Source: Rivularia sp034931125 (lineage in GTDB: Bacteria > Cyanobacteriota > Cyanobacteriia > Cyanobacteriales > Nostocaceae). From it: a stretch of 64,000 nucleotides of DNA. The stretch is taken from NCBI RefSeq assembly GCF_034931125.1, contig NZ_JAYGHM010000009.1, positions 62,001 to 126,000 of the forward strand. The letters are read 5' to 3'. Below the pieces are notes generated by a model. It had not been told where the DNA came from. It made no database searches and was given only the letters and a program-made list of their open reading frames with translations. The position numbers and the translations under genes are program-made. Position 1 is the stretch's first letter. The number at the start of each line of letters is the position of its first letter. Shown here in pieces: positions 1 to 7,099 of this stretch.

Positions 1-68
1 CAATATATCTGAACTCGTTCATTCAATTTTTTTTCAAGTAATAAATTTATTTCATCCTGCCAGTGCAT
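1..68 (-). CDS. possible 5' end of a gene leaving the left edge
   Basis: An open frame starts with ATG at 68 and runs leftward out of the window without a stop (22 codons; it begins MHWQDEINLLLEKKLNER). A purine-rich GGGGAGG lies about 12 nt upstream and could be its ribosome binding site. The fragment is too short to assign to a family, and 22 open codons could be chance. Confidence 0.3.
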   Translation of the reverse strand, partial: MHWQDEINLLLEKKLNERVQIY

Positions 69-327
69 TGAATGGTAAAACCTCCCCTCACTTCTTTTTA
101 TATTTTTCGCGAAACTTTGCAATGCATCTTTTTTTACTACTCCCTATGTTCTTTGAGAGTTTTAACTAACAACTTGCACCAATCGCTACTTTCGTCTATC
201 TAAAATTAGAGATTGCACGTTAACCGCAAGATTTGAAAACAATTAGCAAGATTTGTTATTGAGAGCTTAGAGCAACACCGTTAAGGTAAATATCATCAAT
301 TTAGTTTTACTGCTCTAGAAAAAATTA
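69..327. other. divergent spacer, nothing recognised
   Basis: This AT-rich gap lies between the possible leftward gene at the edge and the epimerase gene at 328. It should hold the promoters of both, but I see no convincing operator, hairpin or small gene. Confidence 0.4.
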
Positions 328-1233
328 ATGAAAGTACTTGTAACAGGTGCAACCGGATATGCCGGATTTTATGCTGCGATCGCACTACGCATGTCGGGAC
401 ATCATGTATATGGATTAACACGGGATGACAGTAAACCCCGCGCTCAAGAATTGCAAAAACATGAAGTAGAGTTAGCGATCAGTGATGTCAGCAAACCTGA
501 TAGTTATCGTCAGTTTATCGAAGATAGCGATGCGATCGTTCATGCCATGATGGATTTTGAAAATCCCCAAAATACCGATTTAACGCTGTTCGATACGTTA
601 CAGTCAGTTGCAGAAAGTTCAAACAGAAATCGCTGCTTCGTCTACACTACAGGCTGCTCAATTTACGGCAAACGTCCGGAGCGCGTTATGGATGAAACCA
701 CACCTCCTAATCCCAACCACAAATTAGCCTTTCGCATGGAATTAGAGCAAAAGCTGTTTGCAATGCCGATTCCTAACTGTCAAAAAGTTGTATTGCGTCC
801 CGGTTTTATGTACGGATTAGATGGGAAGTCCAGCATAACCGGGATGTGGTTTCAAATGGGGGAGCAGGGGAAAGCTATTTACCGTGGTGATAAAGATAAA
901 GGATGGAGTTGGGTACACGTTCGAGATTTAGCAGAAGCCTATGTGCGGGTAGTTGAAAGTAGTAAGGCGATCGATGGTGAAGTGTTTTGTATTGCTGAGG
1001 AACAGCGTCCTAAATGTATTGAAATTATGCGAGCTTGTCTCAAAGCAGCAGATTACAACGGCGAAATTGAATTTGGCGAACCTCAAGAGGATGATGTAAC
1101 TAGCGTGTGGTTTGACCAGAATGAGTTTATTACTTCACAAAAAGCACGTCGCTTGCTGGGATGGGTTCCGCAACATATTGGGGTTATTGATGAAATTGAA
1201 ACCTATTATAGCGCTTGGAAAGCATCTCAATAA
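328..1233 (+). CDS. NAD(P)-dependent epimerase/dehydratase (extended SDR)
   Basis: This is a 301-aa extended short-chain dehydrogenase, likely acting on a nucleotide sugar or another small hydroxylated substrate in the cytoplasm. The N-terminus carries the Rossmann dinucleotide motif GATGYAG (residues 7-13). The stretch YTTGCSIYGK around residue 106 matches the strand preceding the active site, and WSWVHVRDLAEAY near 190 is the usual substrate-domain signature. The length is normal for the family. The next gene begins 23 nt after the stop, so the two may be co-transcribed. The substrate cannot be read from the sequence. Confidence 0.8.
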   Translation: MKVLVTGATGYAGFYAAIALRMSGHHVYGLTRDDSKPRAQELQKHEVELAISDVSKPDSYRQFIEDSDAIVHAMMDFENPQNTDLTLFDTLQSVAESSNRNRCFVYTTGCSIYGKRPERVMDETTPPNPNHKLAFRMELEQKLFAMPIPNCQKVVLRPGFMYGLDGKSSITGMWFQMGEQGKAIYRGDKDKGWSWVHVRDLAEAYVRVVESSKAIDGEVFCIAEEQRPKCIEIMRACLKAADYNGEIEFGEPQEDDVTSVWFDQNEFITSQKARRLLGWVPQHIGVIDEIETYYSAWKASQ

Positions 1234-1256
1234 TTTTAGTATTTAGTAGAAAAAAA

Positions 1257-1634
1257 ATGAGTTTAAGCGAACAACAGGCAATAGAACAAGAGTTACTAGA
1301 ACTAGACAAAACATTTTTGGATGCGATTCTAAACCATGATGTTGCATTAGTTGAACGTATCTTACCTTCGGACTTTTTATCTGTGTTTCCAAATGGTCGT
1401 TTAGCAGATAAAGCAGCAGAACTTGACAATGTTAGAACTGTCGAACTTGAGTCCTATTCTACCGATGAGGTTCAAGTCCATTGGTACGCAAATAATGTAG
1501 CGATTATAAATTTTCGTCTTTCGCTAAAGATGAATAATCAGGATATCAAGCAAGTGCGCGATTCCCATGTATATTTGAAGCGCGATGGAGGCTGGCAAAT
1601 GATTATGGGACAAACAACCCCAATTCTTAGTTAG
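1257..1634 (+). CDS. NTF2-like (DUF4440/SnoaL-type) protein
   Basis: A 125-aa protein with the size and pattern of small cone-shaped NTF2-like proteins: an N-terminal helix (LLELDKTFLDAILNHD), then alternating strands ending in HVYLKRDGGWQMIMGQTTP, which is the typical DUF4440 ending. I chose the ATG at 1257 because the upstream in-frame start at 1215 overlaps the epimerase gene and would add a non-family leader. It follows the epimerase by 23 nt, so it is probably in the same transcript. Members bind or modify small ligands or are structural only; the function is unknown. Confidence 0.7.
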   Translation: MSLSEQQAIEQELLELDKTFLDAILNHDVALVERILPSDFLSVFPNGRLADKAAELDNVRTVELESYSTDEVQVHWYANNVAIINFRLSLKMNNQDIKQVRDSHVYLKRDGGWQMIMGQTTPILS

Positions 1635-1702
1635 AAAGCGAGATTAAGTTTGCCGAACCCCAAAATATTGATACAACCGGAACAAGTTCATTAAGCAATC
1701 AA

Positions 1703-1984
1703 TTATTTTTTATATATATCCCCTCTCGAACCAATTACATAAATTTCGATGTCTCTGGATTCAAGATCGAGTGTAAAAATAATTCTGTTTTTGCCTATAC
1801 GTAATCTGTAGAACCCTTCCCAATCACCTTTCATCTTTTTGATATCTAGTTCTGTAAATGGAATAATTCCCAGTTCTTCGACAGCAATAACAATTTGATT
1901 CAATTGCTCTCGTATATTTTCAACATCGTCAGGATTTGCTTTTTCTAAGAATTTAATCGCTTGTTTACGAAATTTTATGGTCAT
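1703..1984 (-). CDS. type II toxin, RelE/ParE family
   Basis: A 93-aa basic protein with the RelE/ParE fold pattern: an N-terminal helix pair, then KKMKGDWEGFYRLRIGKNRIIF, whose GFYRLRIG-type core is typical of RelE mRNA interferases, then a final strand. RelE toxins cleave mRNA in the ribosome. The gene overlaps the upstream antitoxin by 20 nt, the usual coupled arrangement. Members with this motif may also be ParE-like gyrase poisons, so the target is not settled. Confidence 0.8.
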   Translation of the reverse strand: MTIKFRKQAIKFLEKANPDDVENIREQLNQIVIAVEELGIIPFTELDIKKMKGDWEGFYRLRIGKNRIIFTLDLESRDIEIYVIGSRGDIYKK

Positions 1985-2177
1985 TTTTAAGCCAATCGGT
2001 CATATCAACAACTTCATCATCAGCATATTTTGAAGGTACACCAAATTCGGCTTCAATTTCGGACTGTTCTTCATCACTTATGTAAGGAATTAAAATTTGG
2101 CAAAGGCGAAGTCTTTCTTCTTCTAAAACTTCACGCATAGTCTCTTTAATCAATGCTTTTAACTGTTGGATTTCCAC
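1965..2177 (-). CDS. antitoxin of RelE/ParE-type module
   Basis: A 70-aa acidic, helical protein encoded directly upstream of, and overlapping, the RelE-like toxin. The N-terminus (MEIQQLKALIKETMREVLEEE) is a strong predicted helix. The C-terminus (DDEVVDMTDWLKNDHK) is acidic and could thread over the toxin. No classical helix-turn-helix or MetJ-type DNA-binding motif is obvious, so autoregulation is unproven. The assignment rests on gene order, overlap and size. Confidence 0.7.
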   Translation of the reverse strand: MEIQQLKALIKETMREVLEEERLRLCQILIPYISDEEQSEIEAEFGVPSKYADDEVVDMTDWLKNDHKIS

Positions 2178-2283
2178 ACTTGTACTTATTAATTTTAATT
2201 AAATTATATATTGATTTTAGCTAACCTTTGCTTTTGCTGGTTAAGTTAGTTTTGAGCAGCATCCCATTAGTTGGGGAATCTTG

Positions 2284-2748
2284 ATGAACGAGCAATTACA
2301 ATTATTAACAGACCATTTGAGTGTTATTGAATTAGTAAATCGATTTGGATTAGCGATTGATTTACGAGATTGGGAAAAATTGCAAAGCTTGTTTATGAAT
2401 CCCACTGAGTTCGATTACTCTTCAATCGGAGTCGAATCCGGACAATTGTCACCTGAAGAAATCGCGAATACTGCTCGTCACGATTTATCGGGATTTCAAG
2501 CGACTCAACACCAGATTACCAATCATCAAGTAAAAGTAGAAGGCGATCGCGCAACTTGTCAAGCCCATGTGCGAGCCATGCATTTTTTACCAAACGACGA
2601 AGGCGATTCTATATTTGAAATGGGCGGTTACTATACAGTTCAACTGATGAGTAGTGAATCTGAATGGAAAATTCAACATTGGAAATTTAGAGTTTTGTGG
2701 TCTTATGGAAATGAGGATTTGTTTAAACTTGCTCAAGCCAAGCTGTAG
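2284..2748 (+). CDS. SnoaL-like/NTF2-fold protein
   Basis: A 154-aa protein of the SnoaL-like branch of the NTF2 superfamily (polyketide-cyclase or ring-hydroxylase small-subunit-like). Features seen are VIELVNRFGLAIDLRDWEKLQSLF at the N-terminus, a central histidine-rich segment (ATQHQITNHQV) and a terminal strand pair ending WKIQHWKFRVLW. The ATG at 2284 is preferred over the adjacent TTG at 2281. GGGGAA lies just upstream as a possible ribosome binding site. It may be an enzyme or a ligand-binding protein; the substrate is unknown. Confidence 0.7.
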   Translation: MNEQLQLLTDHLSVIELVNRFGLAIDLRDWEKLQSLFMNPTEFDYSSIGVESGQLSPEEIANTARHDLSGFQATQHQITNHQVKVEGDRATCQAHVRAMHFLPNDEGDSIFEMGGYYTVQLMSSESEWKIQHWKFRVLWSYGNEDLFKLAQAKL

Positions 2749-2772
2749 TTTGTAAATATGAGATGAGATGGT

Positions 2773-2898
2773 ATGACCATCAGAACCGCGACCCTTGAAG
2801 ATGTCAAAGATATTGCCACAATTCATGTTAAAGCTTGGCAAGCAGCTTACAAAAAACTTAATATAAATATTCTTTTCCTTTGCGTACCTTTGCGTTAA
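2773..2898 (+). pseudogene. truncated GNAT acetyltransferase remnant
   Basis: Translation from ATG 2773 gives MTIRTATLEDVKDIATIHVK and then AWQAAYKKL, the characteristic first beta-strand and helix of a GNAT acetyltransferase (the family usually continues WQAAYRGL and so on). After about 28 residues the match stops. The frame then runs into an AT-rich stretch and a repeated TTTGCGTACC sequence, and ends at TAA 2896-2898. No acetyl-CoA binding motif follows in any nearby frame. I read it as a 5' remnant of a gene cut by a deletion or repeat. Confidence 0.6.
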
Positions 2899-2959
2899 CC
2901 TTTGCGTACCTTTGCGTTTCAATAAAAGGGATAATTCTAAAAAACCCTTCTCCCATCTC

Positions 2960-3823
2960 ATGATAGAACCCAAAATTATCGTAGATTCCCAACACCACAA
3001 TGCTGAATGTCCTTTATGGCATCCCCAGCAGCAGTGTCTCTACTGGACGGATATCCCTGAAGGAAAACTTTTTCGCTACTATCCAAAGACAGATGTTTTT
3101 TCAGAAATTTATTATGGTGAACCCGTTGGTGGTTTAACTCTCCAAGTTGATGGTTCTTTACTATTATTTAAAACCAAAGGAACTATTGAACGTTGGGAAG
3201 AAGGTAAAATTACGACCATAGTTGACGAAATTCCCGCAGAAACACACACCCGTTTTAACGACGCGATCGCAGACCCGATGGGACGAGTTTTTTCGGGTAC
3301 AATGGCAACACCAGATGATCAAGGCAGACTCTACCGCATAGATACCGATGGTTCGATTCATGTAATGTTAGAAGGACTTTTAGTTCCCAACGGTATGGGT
3401 TTTTCTCCAGATTTAAAATACTTTTATTTTACCGATTCGGATGCTCGTACTATTTACCGTTTCAATTACGACAAAGAAACCGGCAATATTACCAATGGAG
3501 AACATCATATTATTACTCTTCCGGGTGAAGGAGTTCCCGACGGAATGACTGTTGATGCTGAAGGCTACATTTGGTCGGCTCGTTGGGATGGAGGACACCT
3601 GTATCGTTATACTCCTAACGGTAGCGAAGTTTTACGCATTCCTTTTCCAGCTTTGAAAGTTACCTGCATGGCTTTCGGAGGCTCTGACTACAACGAACTC
3701 TATGTTAGTACTGCCGGAGGTAACGACCGTTCTAGAGAAGGTACTGGTGCCGGAGCAATTTTTCATCTTCAGATTGACGTTAAGGGAGTGCCAGAATATA
3801 CATCGCGGATTTTTAATTATTAG
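2960..3823 (+). CDS. SMP-30/gluconolactonase/LRE family protein
   Basis: A 287-aa six-bladed beta-propeller lactonase-type enzyme. Family signatures are the early metal-binding glutamate in HNAECPLWHP, FNDAIADPMGRVFSGTM, LLVPNGMGFSPD, and VPDGMTVDAEGYIWSARWDGGHLYRYTPNG, with the Asn and Asp ligands in place. Relatives hydrolyse sugar lactones using a divalent metal. I chose ATG 2960 because it aligns with the normal family start; an upstream in-frame start adds 16 lysine-rich residues derived from spacer sequence. yedK follows 18 nt downstream. Confidence 0.85.
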   Translation: MIEPKIIVDSQHHNAECPLWHPQQQCLYWTDIPEGKLFRYYPKTDVFSEIYYGEPVGGLTLQVDGSLLLFKTKGTIERWEEGKITTIVDEIPAETHTRFNDAIADPMGRVFSGTMATPDDQGRLYRIDTDGSIHVMLEGLLVPNGMGFSPDLKYFYFTDSDARTIYRFNYDKETGNITNGEHHIITLPGEGVPDGMTVDAEGYIWSARWDGGHLYRYTPNGSEVLRIPFPALKVTCMAFGGSDYNELYVSTAGGNDRSREGTGAGAIFHLQIDVKGVPEYTSRIFNY

Positions 3824-3841
3824 TAATAAAACAAAAAAGTT

Positions 3842-4519
3842 ATGTGTGGAAGATTTACTTTGACCGCAGAAGCAGACGAAATAAGAGAAGTTTTTGAGAT
3901 CTCCGATACTAGTAATTACGAGTGGGAAGCTCGATATAACATAGCACCAACGCAAACGGTAGCGGCTGTTTTATATAACTCCGATAAACAACGTGAATTG
4001 CGATCGCTATATTGGGGATTAATTCCTAGCTGGGCAAAAGATACCAAAATTGCAGCAAAATTGATTAATGCTAGAGCGGAAACATTAGCAGAAAAACCTT
4101 CTTTCCGTTCGGCTTTTAAACGCAAACGCTGTTTGGTGCTTGCAGACGGCTTTTATGAATGGAAACGTATAGAAAAGAAAAAACAGCCATACTACTTTCA
4201 GTTGCAAAATAAACAGCCTTTTGCTTTTGCGGGTTTGTGGGAACAATGGCATCCCGACGATGAAAACATAACTTCCTGTACAATAATTACCACAGATGCC
4301 AACAAAGTATTGCAGCCAATTCATCATCGAATGCCGGTGATGCTCCAACAGCAAGATTACGAAAGGTGGTTAGACCCGCTACAGGAAACCGAAATATTAC
4401 AGCAACTATTGCAACCTTACCCAGCCGAGGAGATGAGTGCTTATGCAGTCAGCACAAAAGTTAATAATCCGCTTCACAGCAGTCCAGACTGCATTGCTCC
4501 AGAAAGAGAAGAAAATTAA
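3842..4519 (+). CDS. yedK: SOS response-associated peptidase YedK (SRAP/HMCES family)
   Basis: A 225-aa SRAP protein. It begins MCGRFTL, placing the catalytic Cys at position 2 after Met removal, as the family requires. RYNIAPTQ, RAETLAEKPSFRSAFKRKRC, LADGFYEWKR and the late HHRMPVML motif with the active-site histidine are all present. The family forms a stable thiazolidine crosslink to abasic sites in single-stranded DNA and so shields them. The gene follows the SMP-30 gene by 18 nt. No LexA box was recognised. Confidence 0.93.
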   Translation: MCGRFTLTAEADEIREVFEISDTSNYEWEARYNIAPTQTVAAVLYNSDKQRELRSLYWGLIPSWAKDTKIAAKLINARAETLAEKPSFRSAFKRKRCLVLADGFYEWKRIEKKKQPYYFQLQNKQPFAFAGLWEQWHPDDENITSCTIITTDANKVLQPIHHRMPVMLQQQDYERWLDPLQETEILQQLLQPYPAEEMSAYAVSTKVNNPLHSSPDCIAPEREEN

Positions 4520-4620
4520 CAGTTAATTGCTCTGTGGATCGGTTAAATTAGCTATTAAGCGAAATTCTAACAGTTAACCGTTATCAGTTTTTTGATAGTA
4601 AATCATCATAATTATTAGAT

Positions 4621-5142
4621 ATGCCAAGAACTCAGAAAAACGATAATTTTATCGACAAATCTTTTACAGTAATGGCAGACCTGATATTGAAACTTCTGCC
4701 AACCAATCAGAAAGCTAAAGAAGCATTTGTTTACTATCGAGATGGGATGTCAGCCCAAGCAGACGGTGAATATGCCGAAGCTTTAGACAACTACGAAGAA
4801 GCTTTGACACTCGAAGAAAACCTTTTCGACAAGAGCTATATCCTCTATAACATGGGGTTAATTTACGCCAGTAACGGCGACCATGACAAAGCATTAGAGC
4901 TATATCATGAAGCAATAGAATTGAATCCACGTTTACCTCAAGCCTTAAACAACATCGCCGTTATATACCACTTCAAAGGTGAAAAAGCCAAAGAAGGAGG
5001 GGATAGAGATGCTGGAGAAGCGCTGTTCGATCAAGCCGCAGACTACTGGGTTCGAGCAATTCGCATGGCTCCCAACAACTACATCGAAGCGCAAAACTGG
5101 CTCAAAACCACAGGGCGATCGCAACTTGACGTATATTTTTAG
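4621..5142 (+). CDS. ycf3: photosystem I assembly protein Ycf3
   Basis: A 173-aa protein with the standard Ycf3 start (MPRTQKNDNFIDKSFTVMAD) and three TPR units: roughly residues 35-68 (AFVYYRDGMSAQADGEYAEA), 72-105 (YILYNMGLIYASNGDHDKAL) and 120-153. The family assists assembly of the PsaA/PsaB core at the thylakoid membrane. Length and sequence look complete, and it is monocistronic, with repeat-containing spacers on both sides. Confidence 0.95.
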   Translation: MPRTQKNDNFIDKSFTVMADLILKLLPTNQKAKEAFVYYRDGMSAQADGEYAEALDNYEEALTLEENLFDKSYILYNMGLIYASNGDHDKALELYHEAIELNPRLPQALNNIAVIYHFKGEKAKEGGDRDAGEALFDQAADYWVRAIRMAPNNYIEAQNWLKTTGRSQLDVYF

Positions 5143-5173
5143 TTGTTAGTAGTTAGATAAAATACCGTATTAA

Positions 5174-5229
5174 CCTCACCCCTTCCCCTCTCCTTAGTAA
5201 GGAGAGGGGAGCAATACGGCGGGGTGAGG
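5174..5229. repeat. nested inverted repeat (CCTCACCCC family)
   Basis: An outer inverted repeat CCTCACCCC...GGGGTGAGG encloses a second stem, CCCCTCTCC...GGAGAGGGG (5185-5209), around a TTAGTAA loop. A related copy lies at 12508-12579. The element sits in the ycf3-gatC spacer and could fold in RNA. It is a dispersed cyanobacterial repeat type and not obviously a terminator, because no T tract follows. Confidence 0.7.
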
Positions 5230-5296
5230 TTTCTTAAAGCGCTATATTTATGACTAACCACTTAATCTTTAATTGTTAAATTATCACTAAAAAAAA

Positions 5297-5581
5297 ATGA
5301 TTGACCGCGAACAAGTACGTAAAGTAGCACAACTTGCCCGTTTAGAATTAACAGCAGCAGAAGAAGAAAAATTCACCACTCAGTTAGGTGATATTCTCGA
5401 CTACTTCGAGCAATTAAGCGAACTAGACGTGACCGACGTATTACCCACAACCAGAGCGATCGATGTCAGCAACGTCACCCGTGAAGACAAATTACAGCCC
5501 TACCCAGATCGAGAAGCCATCCTTCAAAGCGCACCAGAACAAGAAGGTGAATATTTCAAAGTTCCGAAAATTTTGAATTAA
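5297..5581 (+). CDS. gatC: aspartyl/glutamyl-tRNA amidotransferase subunit C
   Basis: A 94-aa GatC. It begins MIDREQVRKVAQLARLELT, followed by the conserved LGDILDYFEQLSELDVTDVLPTTRA and the C-terminal NVTREDKLQPYPDREAILQSAPEQEGEYFKVPKIL. GatC stabilises GatA/GatB in the complex that converts Glu-tRNA(Gln) or Asp-tRNA(Asn) to the amidated form. gatA and gatB are not in the window, as is common in cyanobacteria where the genes are scattered. Confidence 0.95.
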   Translation: MIDREQVRKVAQLARLELTAAEEEKFTTQLGDILDYFEQLSELDVTDVLPTTRAIDVSNVTREDKLQPYPDREAILQSAPEQEGEYFKVPKILN

Positions 5582-5589
5582 GAATAATT

Positions 5590-5702
5590 TAGGATAGGGA
5601 GGAGTTAGGAATTAGGAGTTAGGAGTGAGGAATTAGGAATTAATAATTTTTACTTCTCTTTATCCCCTTGTCCCCCCATCTCCCCATCTCCCCATCTCCC
5701 TT
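5590..5702. repeat. short tandem repeats (STRR)
   Basis: The gatC-msrB spacer has degenerate repeats of the form GGAGTTAGGA/ATTAGGA (about 5597-5640) and then CCCCATCTCC units (about 5668-5702). These are STRR-type repeats as described in filamentous cyanobacteria. No gene is visible. Confidence 0.75.
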
Positions 5703-5779
5703 TCCTAAGATAGTGTTATGTAACGAAATATTGCGGTTAAATATAATTATTAGCTTATTTTTTCGGAATTTTCGCAGTT

Positions 5780-6196
5780 ATGACAACTTCAAATAATCAA
5801 TTTAAGGTTAGTAAATCTGAAGATGAATGGAAGCAAAATTTGACACCTGAGCAGTATCAAGTTTTGCGGAAACACGGTACAGAACGTGCTGGTACAAGTT
5901 CGTTAGATAAAAATTATGACGAAGGGACTTACGTATGTGCTGGTTGCGGTCAGCCTCTGTTTACTTCAGAAACTAAGTTCAATAGCGGTACGGGTTGGCC
6001 TAGTTTTTACGCACCTATAGAGGGTGCAATTGAGACATCGGAAGATAGAAAATTGTTTATGTCTAGAACCGAGGTTCATTGTAGTAACTGTGGTGGACAT
6101 TTGGGTCATGTATTTGGTGATGGCCCCAAACCTACTGGTCAACGTTATTGTATGAATGGTGTATCGCTGGAATTTGAGCCGGAAAAAGAGGCTTAA
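5780..6196 (+). CDS. msrB: peptide-methionine (R)-S-oxide reductase MsrB
   Basis: A 138-aa MsrB that reduces methionine-R-sulfoxide in oxidised proteins. It has the two zinc CxxC pairs (YVCAGCGQPLF and HCSNCGGHLGHVF), the signature FNSGTGWPSFYAP, and the catalytic cysteine in GQRYCMNGVSLEF. The length is standard for a single-domain cytoplasmic MsrB. It appears monocistronic; a dispersed palindromic repeat follows it. Confidence 0.95.
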   Translation: MTTSNNQFKVSKSEDEWKQNLTPEQYQVLRKHGTERAGTSSLDKNYDEGTYVCAGCGQPLFTSETKFNSGTGWPSFYAPIEGAIETSEDRKLFMSRTEVHCSNCGGHLGHVFGDGPKPTGQRYCMNGVSLEFEPEKEA

Positions 6197-6228
6197 TTCG
6201 CCGGAATTCATCAGTTGTAATCATTGGA

Positions 6229-6273
6229 GGCAGAGCCTCTAAACCTTAGTTCCCAGGCTGAGCCTGGGAACCA
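6229..6273. repeat. dispersed palindromic repeat (GGCAGAGCCTC / GTTCCCAGGCT type)
   Basis: This block joins GGCAGAGCCTC to the palindrome TTCCCAGGCTGAGCCTGGGAA. The same composite occurs at 14160-14229 and a degraded relative near 17985-18013. A GCGGGTTTTGCC-type stem (GCGCAGGCGGGT) follows at about 6297-6318, with a relative at 18791-18812. The first copy lies just after msrB and might affect its transcript end. Confidence 0.65.
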
Positions 6274-6359
6274 GAAAATATAAAATATTTATAACCCGCG
6301 CAGGCGGGTTTTGCCTGTTTAGTTGTGAATAAAATTTAACTTTAAATACTTAATAAATA

Positions 6360-7062
6360 CTACCAAACTTCAGCCATATCTAAGATAAATCCCGGCAATA
6401 TTTTTCACCCGATCAGGAATGGCCGCAATTGTCACAAGATCCTGGTTGGTGCGTGACACGAAATCCTTATTATTTCGTTAAAATCAAGCAAAGTGTCACA
6501 GCACCCTACGAGTAAAATATGCCAGTTGCGTAAGTCCTACCGATAAAGAAGCGGGATTATCTAATATTTCGACATTAGACCCTTTCTATACTTATACTTT
6601 GCGGTTTTTACGGTCAATTAACCATCCCAATTTTGCTCCATTTCCGATATATTCTTGCATCTTTTCTCGTAACGATTTCATATTGTCGGAAGCCGATCGC
6701 AATTCCACAACAAAGTCGGGACATATAGGAGCAAAACCTTGTTTTTCTTCTGTACTCAGTGCTTCCCAACGTTCTAATTTTACCCAAGATGCATCTGGAG
6801 AACGGTTTGCATCATTAGGTAAACTAAACCCAGTAGATGAATTAAAAGCTATTCCCAGCTTAGTTTGACGATTCCACAGCCATAGTTGTGCTTCAATACC
6901 CAGGTTGCGGTTTCCTGTTTCACTTCCCGTTGGAGGCATTATGATTAACTCTCCTGTCGCGGTTCGTTCTAATCTTATATCATGGTTTGCGATCGCTAAT
7001 TCTTTGAATTGTTCGCGAGTTACTTTAAAGGCTTCGGGAATGTTAACGGTAGGTTTGAACAT
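6360..7062 (-). pseudogene. Uma2-family (DUF820) endonuclease-like gene, interrupted by a MITE
   Basis: Reading from ATG 7062, the frame encodes a typical Uma2 protein (start MFKPTVNIPEAFKVTREQFK; ELIIMPPTG; PDASWVKLERWE; PDFVVELRS; IDRKNRKV). Two stop codons (TAA, TAG) then appear at about 6592-6600. Beyond them the frame still reads GSNVEILDNPASLS up to the MITE boundary. On the far side of the 126-bp element, codons 6398 to 6360 give the expected tail LPGFILDMAEVW and a stop, in a shifted frame. The gene is therefore broken by stops, a small shift and the insertion. The gene lies 37 nt after the Hsp70-like gene. A truncated protein of about 156 aa may still be made. Confidence 0.8.
6414..6539. 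mobile_element. 126-bp MITE, copy 1 (inside Uma2 gene)
   Basis: The element has an imperfect terminal inverted repeat, with a degenerate left end AGGAATGGCCGC and right end GCGTAAGTCCTA. It is flanked by the direct 5-bp duplication CCGAT (6409-6413 and 6540-6544). Its interior matches, in reverse complement, the copy at 44147-44271 over the whole length, including GTGTCACAGCACCCTAC and AATTGTCACAAGA. It has no coding capacity, so it must depend on a transposase elsewhere. The family is unassigned. Confidence 0.8.
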
Positions 7063-7099
7063 GGGAAATATGATTTCGTAGCACCACAAGGGTATAACT

